The notes beneath the pieces are model-generated. The model ran no database searches. It was given only the letters and a program-made list of their open reading frames with translations, and had not been told where the DNA came from. 64,000 nt of DNA from Mycobacteroides salmoniphilum (GTDB taxonomy: Bacteria > Actinomycetota > Actinomycetes > Mycobacteriales > Mycobacteriaceae), in contig NZ_CP024633.1 of assembly GCF_004924335.1 (NCBI RefSeq), forward strand, positions 1,798,001 to 1,862,000. Direction: 5' to 3'. A program made the translations under genes and the position numbers. This document shows positions 1-11,177 of the stretch, in pieces (the first letter of the stretch is position 1; every line of letters starts with the position of its first letter).

Positions 1-758
1 AGGCCAAGGCGCCCAAGGTCATTCGTATACCGCTGCGCGAAAGAATTCTCACCCGCCTGTCCGATGTGGACCTGCGGCCACAGGTGTGGATCGCCAAGGT
101 CCCGTTCGTCGTGCTGGTCATCGGCGCCCTCGGTGTTGGCCTGGCCATCACATTGTGGTTGTCGACCGACGCCGCCGAGCGCTCCTACCAGCTGCGTGCC
201 CAGCGGAACACCAATGAGGATCTGCTACAACGCAAGGAAGCCCTCGAACGCGATGTGTTGCGTGCGGAATCCGCACCGGCACTCGCAGATTCGGCACGCG
301 ACCTCGGTATGATCCCGTCGCGCGATATCGCGCATCTGGTGCGGGACCCGCAGGGCAACTGGCTGTTGGTGGGTGCTCCAAAGCCTGCCGAAGGTGTCGC
401 GCCGGCTCCACTGAACTCTGTGATCCCCGATGACGTCGATGCTGTTCCGAAGGCCGGCAATTCGGTCGAGGTGCCCGTGCAGCTGCCGCCCGTGCCGCCG
501 CCGGTGGCTGTGGTACCGCATATGGCCCCACCGGCGATCGTGCCCGCGCCCGTGGTGGAAGCTCCTGCGGGACAAGAACCCGCTCTCGCGCCGCCCGCGG
601 TTCCGGCGCCCGCGCCGGTCGTGGCCGCACCGGATCCCGCTATCGCGATACCGCCCCCCGTGGCCGACGCGCCGCAAGCATCAAATATCACGAATTCTCC
701 AGTTACCGGGGAACAATTCAATCCCGTGGCAACAACGAGTCCCCACCCGGCGACGTGA
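1..758 (+). CDS. ftsL: FtsL-like divisome membrane protein (5' partial)
   Basis: The frame is open from base 3 with no stop, so the gene begins upstream of the window; the GTG at 66 is probably internal. The visible part has a short basic segment, one hydrophobic helix (about bases 105-170), a short coiled-coil-like stretch (LQRKEALERDVLRAE) and a long Pro/Ala/Val-rich extracytoplasmic tail. This matches the mycobacterial Rv2164c-type protein, which has the position and topology of FtsL, the small bitopic partner of FtsQ and FtsB in the divisome. Its stop overlaps the pbpB start (GTGA), as expected for a translationally coupled ftsL-ftsI pair. The proline-rich tail is unlike enterobacterial FtsL but normal for mycobacteria. 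The family call is firm; the N-terminus is unknown. Confidence 0.82.
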   Translation, partial: AKAPKVIRIPLRERILTRLSDVDLRPQVWIAKVPFVVLVIGALGVGLAITLWLSTDAAERSYQLRAQRNTNEDLLQRKEALERDVLRAESAPALADSARDLGMIPSRDIAHLVRDPQGNWLLVGAPKPAEGVAPAPLNSVIPDDVDAVPKAGNSVEVPVQLPPVPPPVAVVPHMAPPAIVPAPVVEAPAGQEPALAPPAVPAPAPVVAAPDPAIAIPPPVADAPQASNITNSPVTGEQFNPVATTSPHPAT

Positions 759-2683
759 CCCGGGAGGATCGGTCCCGGCCGGTCGGTGCCCGTCGCACCC
801 GACGGCCGGTCGCTGCCGTGTCGCGGACAGCCGGATTCGCCTTTCGGCACCGGGCGGGCAATATCATCATCTTCCTCACGCTCGCCGTCGCCGCCCTCCA
901 GCTGTTCACCCTGCAGGGACCGCGCGCGGCGGGTCTGCGCGCCGAGGCCTCCGGTCAGCTGAAGGTCACCGAGACCGAGAAGGCGTTGCGCGGCACCATC
1001 GTCGACCGTGCGGGCAACAAGCTGGCCTTCACCATTGAGGCTCGTGCGCTCACCTTCCAGCCGAAGAAGATTCGCGAACAACTCACCAAGGCCTGGGAGA
1101 AAAGCCAGGTGACCCTCAAGGACCCTGGGAAGAGCGACGCCGATAAGGCCGCGGCGGCGAAAATAAGGGCCGTCGAGCCCGAGCAGCGGCTGCAGGATAT
1201 TGCCAATGGAGTGTCGGCCAAGCTGGGCAACAAACCCGATGCCAAGAGCTTGCTGAAGAAGATCCGCAGCGACGACACCTTCGCGTACCTGGCGCGCTCG
1301 GTCGATCCGGCCATCGCCGCCGAGATCGTCAAGGAGTTCCCCGAAGTGGGGGCCGAGCGGCAGGACATCCGCCAGTATCCCGGTGGCTCGTTGGCCGCCA
1401 ATATTGTGGGCAGCATCGACTGGGAGGGCTACGGCCTTCTGGGGCTTGAGGATTCCCTGGACAGTGCGTTGGCCGGCAAGGACGGATCCCAGACCTACGA
1501 CCGTGGCTCTGACGGTGCGGTGATTCCCGGTAGCTACCGCGACCAACACAATGCCGTCAACGGATCCACCGTCGAACTCACGCTGGACAATGACATTCAG
1601 TTCTATGTGCAGCAGCAGGTCCAGCAGGCCAAGGACTTGTCCGAAGCGCGCAGCGTGTCCGCGGTTGTGCTGGATTCGAAGACCGGTGAGGTCCTGGCGA
1701 TGGCCAATGACAACACCTTTGACCCCTCACAGAACCTCGGTAAGCAGGGCAACCGTGAGATGGGCAATCTTTCGGTGTCCTCGCCGTTCGAGCCCGGATC
1801 GGTCAACAAGATCATCACGGCATCGGCGGTCATCGAAAATGATTTGTCCAATCCCGATGAAGTGCTGCAGGTTCCGGGCTCCATCAACATGGGCGGGGTC
1901 ACGGTTCGCGACGCGTGGGTACATGGAACCGTGCCGTACACCACCACCGGTGTATTCGGAAAGTCTTCCAACGTGGGCACACTGATGCTCGCCCAGCGGG
2001 TGGGTCCGGAGCGGTTCATGGATCTGGTGGAGAAGTTCGGTCTGGGACAGCGCACCGGTGTCGGTCTTCCGGGCGAGAGTGCCGGTATCGTGCCGCCGAT
2101 TGAGCAGTGGTCGGGCAGCACCTTCTCAAACCTGCCCATCGGTCAAGGCTTGTCGATGACGCTGCTTCAGATGACGGGCATGTACCAGGCCATCGCCAAC
2201 GATGGTGTCCGGATGCCGCCACGCATCCTCAAGAGCGTCACGATGCCCGATGGCACCCGCAAGGAAGAGCCTCGCCCCGAGCCGGTGCAGGTAGTCAACG
2301 CGGGCACCGCGCGCACCGTCCGGAACATGCTGCGTGCGGTGCTGCAACCCGATGCGCGCCAGATTCAGAACGGTACCGGTGCGGCCGGTGCTGTCGAGGG
2401 TTATCAACTCAGTGGCAAGACCGGCACAGCTCAGCAGATCAACCCGGCCTGCGGGTGCTACTTCGATGACGTGTACTGGATCACCTTCGCGGGAATCGCC
2501 ACCACCGATGACCCTCGTTATGTCATCGGCATCGAGATGAACGCGCCACACCGGGCCGCGGATGGCCGCCCCGGCAACACCGCCGCGCCGTTGTTCCACA
2601 ACATCGCGTCGTGGTTGATGCGTCGCCAAAACGTGCCACTATCACCCGATCCCGGGCCGCCGCTCATCCTGCAGGCCACCTGA
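755..2683 (+). CDS. pbpB: Penicillin-binding protein PbpB/FtsI (septal transpeptidase)
   Basis: This is a class B penicillin-binding protein of 642 residues, the D,D-transpeptidase that cross-links septal peptidoglycan and partners FtsW. A basic cytoplasmic tail is followed by one membrane helix (about residues 35-53), a dimerisation/pedestal domain and the transpeptidase domain. All three active-site motifs are present: SVNK with nucleophile Ser349 and Lys352, SSN at 404-406, and KTGT starting at Lys555. The GTG start overlaps the upstream stop by three bases (GTGA), which supports this start. Length and motif spacing are normal. In M. tuberculosis several genes, including a PE_PGRS, separate pbpB from murE; here the gap is only 98 bases. 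It probably works in the cytoplasmic membrane facing the septum. Confidence 0.95.
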   Translation: MTREDRSRPVGARRTRRPVAAVSRTAGFAFRHRAGNIIIFLTLAVAALQLFTLQGPRAAGLRAEASGQLKVTETEKALRGTIVDRAGNKLAFTIEARALTFQPKKIREQLTKAWEKSQVTLKDPGKSDADKAAAAKIRAVEPEQRLQDIANGVSAKLGNKPDAKSLLKKIRSDDTFAYLARSVDPAIAAEIVKEFPEVGAERQDIRQYPGGSLAANIVGSIDWEGYGLLGLEDSLDSALAGKDGSQTYDRGSDGAVIPGSYRDQHNAVNGSTVELTLDNDIQFYVQQQVQQAKDLSEARSVSAVVLDSKTGEVLAMANDNTFDPSQNLGKQGNREMGNLSVSSPFEPGSVNKIITASAVIENDLSNPDEVLQVPGSINMGGVTVRDAWVHGTVPYTTTGVFGKSSNVGTLMLAQRVGPERFMDLVEKFGLGQRTGVGLPGESAGIVPPIEQWSGSTFSNLPIGQGLSMTLLQMTGMYQAIANDGVRMPPRILKSVTMPDGTRKEEPRPEPVQVVNAGTARTVRNMLRAVLQPDARQIQNGTGAAGAVEGYQLSGKTGTAQQINPACGCYFDDVYWITFAGIATTDDPRYVIGIEMNAPHRAADGRPGNTAAPLFHNIASWLMRRQNVPLSPDPGPPLILQAT

Positions 2684-2781
2684 GCCGGTCCTCATCGGGT
2701 CAAGGGTGCCCGGCCGCCCGGTAGTGTCGTTTGACGCCCAAGGACCCGGGGCGGCACAACCACGGTAGGAGGTGATCACTG

Positions 2782-4350
2782 GTGGCGGCATCCGGAACAC
2801 ACAGGTTCCTCCCGCGGACGCGCCGGCACCCGGTGGTCGACCTCGCCGCAATGATCTCGGCCGAACTGCGCGGACCAAGCGCAGACGCGACCGTCACCGG
2901 AGTCACCCTCAGGGCACAGGACGCGCGCGCGGGTGACCTCTTCGCGGCGCTGCCCGGTAGCAGCGCGCACGGTGCCCAGTTCGCCTCCGAGGCGGTCGCC
3001 GCGGGGGCGACAGCCGTGCTCACCGACACCGCGGGAGCCCAGCTGTTGGCGGATCAGGGTCTAGATATCGCGGTGTTGGTCCATCCCATCCCGCGCGCGG
3101 TACTCGGTCAGCTCGCCGCGACGGTTTACGGAGATCCGTCGCGGCAGGTGCAGGTAGTGGGCGTTACCGGAACATCCGGGAAGACCACGACCACCTACTT
3201 GGTCGAGGCGGGCCTGCGGGCCGCGGGCAGACGCGTCGGTCTCATCGGCACCGTCGGGGTGCGGATCGACGGCGAAGATGTCCCCAGTGCCCTGACCACT
3301 CCGGAGGCGCCGGCTCTGCAGGAGTTGTTGGCCGAAATGGTGCAGCGTGGTGTGGACACCGTGGTCATGGAGGTGTCCAGCCACGCGCTGGCGCTTAACC
3401 GGGTGGACGGCACTCGCTTCGCGGTGGGGGCGTTTACAAATCTTTCGCGAGATCACCTCGATTTCCACCCCAATATGGAGGACTATTTCGCTACTAAAGC
3501 CAGGCTGTTTCAGCGTGATTCACCGCAGCGGGCGCGGCATTCGGTCATCTGTGTCGATGATGACGCCGGGCGCGCCATGGCCGAGCTGGCGCGCGCGGCG
3601 GGCCCCGAAGTGGTCACGGTGAGCTCGCGAGCCGGTGCCGTCGGGGACTGGACCTGCTCGGACGTGGCGGTCGGCGACGACGGCGGTCAACGGTTTGTCG
3701 CGAAGGGTCCCGCGGGCAGCGCGCAACTCGCTATCGCACTACCGGGCCACTACAATGTGGCCAATTGCCTTGTGGCCGTTGCAATCATGGAATTGCTCGG
3801 GGTGTCGGCGGCGACCGCCGCGCCAGGGATCGCGATCGCCGGAGTGCCGGGGCGCATGGAGTCGGTGGTTGCCGGCCAGCCGTTCCTGGCCGTCGTCGAC
3901 TATGCCCACAAGCCCGGCGCGCTGCGCGCGGTCCTGGAGAGCCTGCGCAGCCACCGCGAGGGTCGGCTGGCGGTGGTGTTCGGTGCGGGCGGCAACCGCG
4001 ACCGTGGGAAGCGCGCCGACATGGGGCAGGTAGCCGCGGAGCTGGCCGATCTGGTGGTGGTCACCGACGACAACCCCCGAGACGAGGATCCGGCGGCGAT
4101 CCGCGCCGAGATCATCTCCGGGATAGCCGGTTCGGATGTCGAGGTAGTCGAGATGGGTGACCGACGGGCCGCCATAGACGTCGCCACCGGATGGGCACGA
4201 CCGGGGGACACCGTCCTGATCGCGGGCAAGGGGCATGAGAGCGGTCAGCGTGTCGGTCCGGTTTCCGTCCCGTTCGACGACCGGGTGGAGTTGCGTTCCG
4301 CGCTGGAAGGCTTGGAGAGCTCGAAAAGACGCGGGAGCCTGAATGATTGA
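2782..4350 (+). CDS. murE: UDP-MurNAc-tripeptide synthetase MurE (meso-DAP-adding)
   Basis: A cytoplasmic Mur ligase of 522 residues that adds the third stem amino acid to UDP-MurNAc-L-Ala-D-Glu using ATP. The P-loop [12 protein letters not shown] has its lysine at residue 134. The DNPR motif at 430-433 is the known signature for meso-diaminopimelate rather than lysine, as expected for a mycobacterial wall. The GTG start at 2782 is preceded by an almost perfect Shine-Dalgarno (AGGAGGTGATC, about 2766), the strongest in this cluster, suggesting translation restarts here after the 98-base gap behind pbpB. It overlaps murF by 8 bases. Confidence 0.96.
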   Translation: MAASGTHRFLPRTRRHPVVDLAAMISAELRGPSADATVTGVTLRAQDARAGDLFAALPGSSAHGAQFASEAVAAGATAVLTDTAGAQLLADQGLDIAVLVHPIPRAVLGQLAATVYGDPSRQVQVVGVTGTSGKTTTTYLVEAGLRAAGRRVGLIGTVGVRIDGEDVPSALTTPEAPALQELLAEMVQRGVDTVVMEVSSHALALNRVDGTRFAVGAFTNLSRDHLDFHPNMEDYFATKARLFQRDSPQRARHSVICVDDDAGRAMAELARAAGPEVVTVSSRAGAVGDWTCSDVAVGDDGGQRFVAKGPAGSAQLAIALPGHYNVANCLVAVAIMELLGVSAATAAPGIAIAGVPGRMESVVAGQPFLAVVDYAHKPGALRAVLESLRSHREGRLAVVFGAGGNRDRGKRADMGQVAAELADLVVVTDDNPRDEDPAAIRAEIISGIAGSDVEVVEMGDRRAAIDVATGWARPGDTVLIAGKGHESGQRVGPVSVPFDDRVELRSALEGLESSKRRGSLND

Positions 4351-5827
4351 GATGACTGTCGCCGAGATCGCCGAGGTCGTCGGTGGGCGTCTCGACGGAA
4401 TCGGTGTCGATGAGGCCCGGAACACGACGGTTACCGGCACCGTCGAATTCGACTCGCGTCATGTGGGGCCAGGTGGACTGTTCCTGGCCCTGCCGGGTGC
4501 CCGGGTCGATGGTCACGATCATGCCGAAGGTGCCGTCGCGGCCGGTGCCGTCGCGGTGCTGGCGGCCAGGCCGGTGGGTGTGCCAGCCATTGTGGTGTCA
4601 CCCACCGGCGTCGCGCGCACGGAAGTGTCTGCACTGGAACATGATTTGGACGGATCGGGTGCCGCGGTGCTGGCCGCGACCGCCGCGCTGGCAGCCGAGG
4701 TGGCCCGACGGCTCACGCGGCGAGGGCTGCGCATCGTCGGTGTCACCGGCTCGTCGGGAAAGACGTCGACAAAGGACCTCATCGCCGCGGTGCTCAACCC
4801 GCTCGGTGAGGTGGTGGCTCCTCCCGGATCCTTCAACAACGAGCTTGGTCACCCCTGGACCGTCCTGCGGGCCAGTGAATCGACCAAGTTCCTGGTGTTG
4901 GAGCTGTCAGCCCGCCGTCCCGGAAACATCGCGGACCTCGCGGCCATCGCGCCGCCATCGATCGGTGTCGTGCTCAATGTCGGCACGGCACATCTGGGCG
5001 AGTTCGGCTCGCGACAGGCCATTGCCGATACCAAGGGTGAACTGCCGCAGTCGCTTTCGAATGACGGTGTCGCAGTGCTGAATGCCGATGATTCCGCGGT
5101 GGCCGCGATGGCCGCCAAGACGCAGGCGCGGGTGGTGCGCACCAGCGTGCACAACACCGCTGATATCTGGGCGACCGAGGTGAGCGTCGACGATCTGGCG
5201 CGTGCCCGCTTCACCCTGCATGCCGGTGACGCGGTCGTACCGGTTCGGCTGGCTGTGCACGGTGAGCATCAGGTGAGCAACGCGTTGGCCGCTGCCGCGG
5301 TCGCGCTGGAATGCGGCGCCACCCTCGCGCAGGTTGCCGACGCTCTCGCCGGGGCGGGGCCGGTGTCGCGGCGCAGGATGGAGGTCAGTACCCGAGATGA
5401 TGGGGTCACCGTCATCAACGATGCTTATAACGCCAACCCGGATTCGATGATGGCCGGGCTGAAAGCCCTGGTCTCCATGGCTCGCCATGGGCGAGAATCC
5501 CGCCGTAGCTGGGCGGTGCTGGGGGAGATGGCCGAGCTGGGGCCCGACGCGATATCCGAGCATGACCGCATCGGACGGGCCGCGGTGCGCTTAGATGTCA
5601 GTCGATTGGTAGTCGTCGGAACCGGGAGGTCGCAGCGGGCAATGCATGCGGGTGCAGTGATGGAGGGGTCGTGGGGGTCCGAGGCGGTGCTGGTGGACGA
5701 TCCTGCGGCAGCCGCCACGCTGCTGGCCGACGAGCTGGCCGCGGGCGATGTGGTGCTGGTCAAGGCATCGCGATCGGCCGGGCTATGGGTTGTAGCCGAT
5801 GAGCTGCTGAAGGCAGGTGACGCATGA
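4343..5827 (+). CDS. murF: UDP-MurNAc-tripeptide--D-Ala-D-Ala ligase MurF
   Basis: The 494-residue ligase adds the D-Ala-D-Ala dipeptide to UDP-MurNAc-tripeptide, completing the pentapeptide precursor. It has the three-domain Mur layout: an N-terminal UDP-binding domain (about 1-100), a central ATPase domain with P-loop [13 protein letters not shown] (Lys140), and a C-terminal domain containing [11 protein letters not shown], typical of MurF. The ATG at 4343 lies inside the last codons of murE, and its own stop overlaps mraY (ATGA), so it sits in a tightly coupled run. Length is normal and no key motif is missing. Confidence 0.96.
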   Translation: MIEMTVAEIAEVVGGRLDGIGVDEARNTTVTGTVEFDSRHVGPGGLFLALPGARVDGHDHAEGAVAAGAVAVLAARPVGVPAIVVSPTGVARTEVSALEHDLDGSGAAVLAATAALAAEVARRLTRRGLRIVGVTGSSGKTSTKDLIAAVLNPLGEVVAPPGSFNNELGHPWTVLRASESTKFLVLELSARRPGNIADLAAIAPPSIGVVLNVGTAHLGEFGSRQAIADTKGELPQSLSNDGVAVLNADDSAVAAMAAKTQARVVRTSVHNTADIWATEVSVDDLARARFTLHAGDAVVPVRLAVHGEHQVSNALAAAAVALECGATLAQVADALAGAGPVSRRRMEVSTRDDGVTVINDAYNANPDSMMAGLKALVSMARHGRESRRSWAVLGEMAELGPDAISEHDRIGRAAVRLDVSRLVVVGTGRSQRAMHAGAVMEGSWGSEAVLVDDPAAAATLLADELAAGDVVLVKASRSAGLWVVADELLKAGDA

Positions 5828-6903
5828 GGCAGATCATCATCGCGGCCGGGATCGCGATCCTGGTCTCGATCATGCTTACCCCGGTGCTCATTCGGGTGTT
5901 CTCGCGCCAGGGCTTCGGCCAGGAGATCCGGGACGACGGCCCGCAGCATCATCAGAAGAAGCGCGGTACTCCGTCCATGGGCGGCGTCGCGATCCTGGCC
6001 GGTATGTGGGCCGGGTACTTCGGGTCACACCTGGTCGGCATCGCGTTCGGATCCGATGGCCCCTCGGCGTCGGGGCTGCTGGTGCTCGCGCTGGCCACCA
6101 TGCTTGGTGGCGTCGGATTCATCGACGACTTCATCAAGATTCGCAAGGCACGCAACCTCGGTCTGAACAAAACCTCCAAGACGGTCGGCCAGATCTTGTC
6201 GGCGCTCGTCTTCGGCGTGCTGGTGTTGCAGTTCCGCAACACCGACGGGTTGACGCCCGGTAGTCCGCAGCTCTCCTACGTGCGCGAGATCGCCACCGTC
6301 GCCATGCCCGCCGCGGTCTTCGTGCTCTTCTGCGTGATCCTGGTGATGTCGTGGTCCAACGCCGTCAACTTCACCGACGGCCTGGACGGGCTGGCCGGCG
6401 GATGTATGGCCATGGTGACCGGCGCGTACGTCATCGTGACCTTCTGGCAGTACCGCAACGCCTGCTCCACCCATCCCGGCGTCGCTTGCTACAACGTGCG
6501 CGATCCGCTGGACCTGGCGGTGATCGCCGCGGCAACGGCGGGCGCGTGTATCGGGTTCCTGTGGTGGAATGCCGCACCCGCCAAGATCTTCATGGGGGAC
6601 ACCGGATCGCTGGCCCTGGGCGGCATCATCGCGGGCCTGTCGGTCACCACCCGGACCGAGCTGCTCGCGGTGGTGCTGGGCGCGCTGTTCGTGGCCGAGA
6701 TCGTGTCGGTGGTCCTGCAGATCGCCGCATTCCGCACCACCGGCCGCAGAGTGTTCCGCATGGCGCCGTTCCATCATCATTTCGAGCTGCTGGGCTGGGC
6801 GGAAACGACCGTCATCATCCGGTTCTGGCTCTTGACGGCCATCGCCTGCGGGTTGGGATTGGCCCTGTTCTACGGCGAGTGGCTCGCCACGATCGGTGAC
6901 TAA
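5824..6903 (+). CDS. mraY: Phospho-MurNAc-pentapeptide translocase MraY (MurX)
   Basis: An integral membrane enzyme of 359 residues with about ten hydrophobic segments. It moves phospho-MurNAc-pentapeptide onto decaprenyl phosphate to make lipid I. Diagnostic motifs are GTPSMGG near residue 45, [15 protein letters not shown] on a cytoplasmic loop (the acidic Mg-binding region), [17 protein letters not shown], and the histidine cluster [13 protein letters not shown] near the C-terminus. The ATG overlaps the murF stop, and only six bases separate it from murD. The often-used mycobacterial name is MurX. Confidence 0.96.
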   Translation: MRQIIIAAGIAILVSIMLTPVLIRVFSRQGFGQEIRDDGPQHHQKKRGTPSMGGVAILAGMWAGYFGSHLVGIAFGSDGPSASGLLVLALATMLGGVGFIDDFIKIRKARNLGLNKTSKTVGQILSALVFGVLVLQFRNTDGLTPGSPQLSYVREIATVAMPAAVFVLFCVILVMSWSNAVNFTDGLDGLAGGCMAMVTGAYVIVTFWQYRNACSTHPGVACYNVRDPLDLAVIAAATAGACIGFLWWNAAPAKIFMGDTGSLALGGIIAGLSVTTRTELLAVVLGALFVAEIVSVVLQIAAFRTTGRRVFRMAPFHHHFELLGWAETTVIIRFWLLTAIACGLGLALFYGEWLATIGD

Positions 6904-6909
6904 CCGGCC

Positions 6910-8367
6910 ATGACCGCTTCTGATGTGACGGAACTGGCCAGCGGGGCAAGAGTTCTGGTCTGCGGTGCGCGTGTCACCGGAGATGCGGTGGTGGCCGCAC
7001 TGGCCGGATTCGATCTCCTCATCACCGTCTGCGACGACAACGAGGAAGCTCTGCAGCGTCATCGCGAAGCAGGGCGTGGGGCGCTCACCACCGCCGAGGC
7101 GCAGCGCCGCATGGCCGATCAGGACCTGGTGATCGTCAGCCCCGGCTTCGGTCCATCCTCACCTGTCGTGCTGGCAGCTGTTCAGGCCGGGTTGCCCATC
7201 TGGGGCGACGTCGAATTGGCTTGGCGCTTGGACGCTTCCGGTCGGTACGGACCGCCCAAACGGTGGTTGGTGGTCACGGGAACCAATGGAAAGACCACGA
7301 CCACGGCCATGGTCCACGACATGTTGATCGCAGCGGGGCGCACCAGTGCGCTGTGCGGGAACATCGGAGACCCGGTCTTGAACGTTTTGGATCGCGATGT
7401 GGACTATCTCGCTGTCGAGCTGTCGAGCTTTCAATTGCATTGGGCACCGTCGGTGCGCCCGGCGGCCGGTGTGGTGCTCAATGTGGCCGAGGATCACCTC
7501 GACTGGCACGGAGGAATGGACGGGTACACCCGGGACAAGGCGCGAGCACTCACTGGTGAGGTCGCGGTCGTCGGCTTGGACGACGCGGTGGCCGCCGGGC
7601 TGCTCTCCGGCTCGCCGGCGCCGACCAAGGCGGGATTCCGCACCGGTGACCCCGCGCCCGGAGAGCTCGGCGTGCACGACGGCCGGCTGGTGGACCGGGC
7701 ATTCGGGACCAATGTGTCGTTGATCGAGGTGTCGAGGCTCCCGGTGGCGGGTCCGATCGGTGTACTCAACGCGCTGGCGGCCGCCGCGCTGGCCCGCGCG
7801 GTGGGTGTGCCCGCCGAGGCCGTTGCCCGCGCGTTGGGAGCCTTTCAGGTGGGGCGGCACCGGGCCGAGCTGGTCGCGCGGCGTCACGGTGTTTCTTACG
7901 TGGACGACTCAAAGGCCACCAATCCGCACGCGGCCGCGGCGTCCATCGCGGCGTATCGGCGCGTCATCTGGATCGCCGGGGGGTTGCTCAAGGGGGCCGC
8001 GGTCGATGATCTGGTACGCGGTTGTGCCGACCGGCTAGGCGCAGTTGTGCTGATCGGCACGGATCGAGGACTGATTGCTGAGGCTTTGGCGCGACACGCG
8101 CCGGATGTACCCGTAGTTGCAGTTGTGACGCGCGAGGATGCTGGGGTGCAAGAGGCAAATGTGGTCCATGTGACTGATGAGGCGGATGGGGGTGGCGCTG
8201 ACTTGGGTACCCGAGTCATGTCCGCGGCCGTCCGGCACGCCAGCACAGTGGCCCAGCCTGGCGACACCGTGCTGTTGGCTCCGGCCGGCGCATCCTTCGA
8301 CCAATTCAGCGGGTACTCCGAGCGTGGCGATAGATTCGCCGCGGCGGTGCACGCACTTACCGGTTAG
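6910..8367 (+). CDS. murD: UDP-MurNAc-L-alanine--D-glutamate ligase MurD
   Basis: A cytoplasmic Mur ligase of 485 residues that attaches D-glutamate to UDP-MurNAc-L-alanine. The N-terminal Rossmann-like domain binds the UDP substrate, the central domain has P-loop [11 protein letters not shown] (Lys128), and the C-terminal domain carries [13 protein letters not shown], a MurD hallmark. The ATG at 6910 lies six bases after the mraY stop. Length is within the usual actinobacterial range. A short loop of 11 bases leads to ftsW. Confidence 0.95.
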   Translation: MTASDVTELASGARVLVCGARVTGDAVVAALAGFDLLITVCDDNEEALQRHREAGRGALTTAEAQRRMADQDLVIVSPGFGPSSPVVLAAVQAGLPIWGDVELAWRLDASGRYGPPKRWLVVTGTNGKTTTTAMVHDMLIAAGRTSALCGNIGDPVLNVLDRDVDYLAVELSSFQLHWAPSVRPAAGVVLNVAEDHLDWHGGMDGYTRDKARALTGEVAVVGLDDAVAAGLLSGSPAPTKAGFRTGDPAPGELGVHDGRLVDRAFGTNVSLIEVSRLPVAGPIGVLNALAAAALARAVGVPAEAVARALGAFQVGRHRAELVARRHGVSYVDDSKATNPHAAAASIAAYRRVIWIAGGLLKGAAVDDLVRGCADRLGAVVLIGTDRGLIAEALARHAPDVPVVAVVTREDAGVQEANVVHVTDEADGGGADLGTRVMSAAVRHASTVAQPGDTVLLAPAGASFDQFSGYSERGDRFAAAVHALTG

Positions 8368-8378
8368 GTGACAGCGAC

Positions 8379-9938
8379 GTGTCGACCCTGACCGCCCCAT
8401 TCGCCAGAATTTTTCGCTCCAAGAACGCGACCACGCCGGCCACGAAGTCCTCTGACGCCAAGTCGGACGGGTTGGTGGCCCGGACTCGGCTGGGTGCCTG
8501 GCTGAACCGGCCCATGACCTCGTTTCACCTGATCGTCGCGACGGCCGCGTTGCTCACCACGCTTGGGCTCATCATGGTGCTGTCCGCATCCGGCGTGGAG
8601 TCCTACGACCTGGACGGATCGGCGTGGGCCGTCTTCGGCAAGCAGGTGCTTTGGGTGTGCGTGGGCCTGGTCGGTTTCTATATCGCACTGCGCACCCCGA
8701 TCCGGGTGATGCGCAAATACTCCTTTCCGGCATTCGTGTTCACCATCGTCTTGATCACTCTGGTGCTGATACCCGGAATCGGCACGTACTCCAACGGTTC
8801 TCGCGGCTGGTTCGTCTACGGCGGCATGTCGATGCAGCCCTCGGAGCTCACCAAGATCGCCTTTGCGATCTGGGGCGCGCATCTGTTGGCATCGCGTCGT
8901 ATGGAGAAGGCATCGCTGCGCGAGATGCTCGTTCCCCTGGTGCCCGCCGCGCTGATCGCGCTCGTGCTCATCGTCATCCAGCCCGACCTGGGGCAGACGG
9001 TCTCCATGAGCATCATCTTGTTGGCGTTGCTCTGGTATGCCGGGTTGCCGCTCAAGGTGTTTCTCAGTTCGGTGATAGCCGCCGTGTTGGCGGCCGCCAT
9101 CCTCGCTGTCTCTGCCGGATATCGCTCCGATCGGGTGAAGGCCTGGCTGGATCCGTCGGCGGACCCGCAGGCAACGGGTTATCAGTCGCGTCAGGCGCGA
9201 TTCGCGCTGGCCCAGGGCGGTTTCTTCGGCCAGGGTCTGGGGCAGGGGTCGGCCAAGTGGCACTACCTGCCCAACGCCCACAACGACTTCATCTTCGCGA
9301 TCATCGGCGAGGAGCTCGGCTTCGTCGGGTGCCTCGGGGTTCTCGCTCTGTTCGGGGTCTTCGCATACACCGCCATGCGCATCGCCAAGCGCAGTGCTGA
9401 TCCGTTCCTGCGGATGCTGACCGCCACCGCCGGCATGTGGGTCATCGGCCAGTCCTTCATCAATATCGGATACGTGATTGGCCTGCTGCCGGTGACCGGC
9501 ATTCAGCTTCCGCTCATTTCTTCGGGTGGAACAGCGACGGCCACAGCCCTTTTCATGATCGGCCTGATTGCGAACGCGGCGCGCCACGAACCGGAGGCCG
9601 TCGCTGCCCTGCGTGCGGGTTCGGGTGACCGAATGAACAGGCTGCTGCGGCTACCTTCGCCGGAGCCATACGTGGCTGCCCGGATCGACACCGCGCGTGA
9701 TCGGCTCCGTGCCAAGTCGTCCGCACGGGGTGCCGAGACGGCCAATCCGCGGCCCGAGCGCACGCGGCGCTCCGAACCCACACAGGAGCCCAAGCGCAAG
9801 CCACGTGCACGCACCGACAGCGAAGCAGGGCATCATAGGCAGGTGCAGCAGGCGCGCCGGGCTTCGGGAGCGCGTGCGAGTGGCCGGACCCGTGAGCAAT
9901 CCCGGGCCGGTGGCTCACGCGCTCGAACCCATCGATAG
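8379..9938 (+). CDS. ftsW: FtsW, SEDS-family septal glycan polymerase
   Basis: A 519-residue polytopic SEDS protein with about ten membrane helices that polymerises lipid II glycan at the septum with PbpB. Conserved SEDS segments are visible: an extracytoplasmic stretch with GSRGWF followed by QPSELTK, the [17 protein letters not shown] loop containing the catalytic-type acidic residues, and [12 protein letters not shown] near the end of the membrane domain. The GTG start at 8379 follows murD by 11 bases. After the last helix there is a basic, Arg/Ala-rich cytoplasmic tail of about 110 residues. Such tails are typical of mycobacterial FtsW, where they have been linked to FtsZ contact. Confidence 0.95.
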   Translation: MSTLTAPFARIFRSKNATTPATKSSDAKSDGLVARTRLGAWLNRPMTSFHLIVATAALLTTLGLIMVLSASGVESYDLDGSAWAVFGKQVLWVCVGLVGFYIALRTPIRVMRKYSFPAFVFTIVLITLVLIPGIGTYSNGSRGWFVYGGMSMQPSELTKIAFAIWGAHLLASRRMEKASLREMLVPLVPAALIALVLIVIQPDLGQTVSMSIILLALLWYAGLPLKVFLSSVIAAVLAAAILAVSAGYRSDRVKAWLDPSADPQATGYQSRQARFALAQGGFFGQGLGQGSAKWHYLPNAHNDFIFAIIGEELGFVGCLGVLALFGVFAYTAMRIAKRSADPFLRMLTATAGMWVIGQSFINIGYVIGLLPVTGIQLPLISSGGTATATALFMIGLIANAARHEPEAVAALRAGSGDRMNRLLRLPSPEPYVAARIDTARDRLRAKSSARGAETANPRPERTRRSEPTQEPKRKPRARTDSEAGHHRQVQQARRASGARASGRTREQSRAGGSRARTHR

Positions 9939-9983
9939 CTGCTGACATGTGATTGCTGCCAGACCGAAAGGATGCTCTCCGGA

Positions 9984-11177
9984 GTGAGTGATGAGGCGCT
10001 TGCGCGAAGAACATCGGGCGCCGATGAGCTTCGGCCGCTTTCGGTGGTGCTGGCCGGTGGCGGTACCGCTGGGCACGTCGAACCTGCGATGGCGGTCGCC
10101 GACGCGCTGCGTGAGATCGACCCGTCGGTGCGGATCACCGCACTGGGCACCGAGCGTGGCCTGGAGACGAGGTTGGTGCCCGACCGTGGTTACGACCTGG
10201 AACTGATCGTCCCGGTGCCGCTGCCACGCCGACTCACGGGCGACCTGGTGCGACTGCCGCTGCGGGTGCGCCGGGCGGTGCTGCAGACGCGGGCGGTGTT
10301 CGACAATGTCGGGGCCGACGTCGTGATCGGCTTCGGTGGTTACGTGGCCCTTCCCGCCTATCTGGCGGCCCGTCGCGGACCGTTGCGCCGTTCTCGCGTT
10401 CCGGTGGTCATCCACGAAGCGAACGCGCGTGCCGGCCTTGCCAATCGGGTCGGGGCGCGCCGCGCGCAGCGCGTGTTGTCCGCGGTCTCGGATTCGGGGC
10501 TGCGCCGTGCGGAGGTGGTCGGCGTGCCCGTTCGCGGGTCGATCACGGCACTGGATCGTGCCGCGTTGCGGCAGGAAGCGCGCGCTTACTACGGGTTTGA
10601 CGACAACGCGCTGGTGCTCTTGGTGTTCGGCGGCTCCCAGGGGGCGGTGTCCCTGAACAATGCCGTCTCGGCTGCCGCCAATGACCTTGCCTCCGCAGGG
10701 GTTTCGGTGTTGCACGCGCATGGGCCCAAGAACACGATCGAGCTGCCCGAGCCGAGACCGGAAGACGCCCAGGGCGTCCCCAAGTATGTGGCCCTGCCGT
10801 ACCTGGACCGGATGGATCTGGCGTATGCCGCGGCCGATATCGCGGTGTGCCGGTCCGGTGCGATGACCGTCGCGGAGGTTTCGGCGGTAGGGCTGCCCGC
10901 TATCTATGTACCCCTGCCCATCGGTAACGGCGAACAGCGTCTCAACGCGTTGCCGGTTGTCGAAGCCGGCGGCGGGGTCATCGTCGCGGATCGCGACCTC
11001 ACTCCGGAGACACTGGCGCACATGGTGATCGAGATAGCCTCCGATTCCGACAAACTTGCCGCGATGACGTCGGCCGCCGCGCTGTCCGGGCATCCGGATG
11101 CCGCGCGGCGGGTGGCTCAGGTCGCATTGGATGTCGCCCGAGAGGGGCGTTCTCAGAGACGGGGCACCCCGCGATGA
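9984..11177 (+). CDS. murG: MurG, lipid II-forming GlcNAc transferase
   Basis: A GT-B glycosyltransferase at the inner membrane face that transfers GlcNAc from UDP-GlcNAc to lipid I, giving lipid II. The N-terminal glycine-rich loop [15 protein letters not shown], the conserved [12 protein letters not shown], the second glycine loop FGGSQGA and [11 protein letters not shown] are present. I prefer the GTG at 9984 because AAAGGA at 9967-9972 gives normal spacing. The in-frame ATG at 9972 overlaps that Shine-Dalgarno and is the alternative (401 residues). The stop overlaps murC (ATGA). Confidence 0.94.
   Translation: MSDEALARRTSGADELRPLSVVLAGGGTAGHVEPAMAVADALREIDPSVRITALGTERGLETRLVPDRGYDLELIVPVPLPRRLTGDLVRLPLRVRRAVLQTRAVFDNVGADVVIGFGGYVALPAYLAARRGPLRRSRVPVVIHEANARAGLANRVGARRAQRVLSAVSDSGLRRAEVVGVPVRGSITALDRAALRQEARAYYGFDDNALVLLVFGGSQGAVSLNNAVSAAANDLASAGVSVLHAHGPKNTIELPEPRPEDAQGVPKYVALPYLDRMDLAYAAADIAVCRSGAMTVAEVSAVGLPAIYVPLPIGNGEQRLNALPVVEAGGGVIVADRDLTPETLAHMVIEIASDSDKLAAMTSAAALSGHPDAARRVAQVALDVAREGRSQRRGTPR

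Noticed and set aside
185..1549. A 454-residue minus-strand frame across ftsL-like and pbpB
   Set aside because: Low-complexity Gly/Thr/Ala and Arg stretches mirror the proline-rich coding strand; pbpB and ftsL-like on the plus strand explain the sequence.
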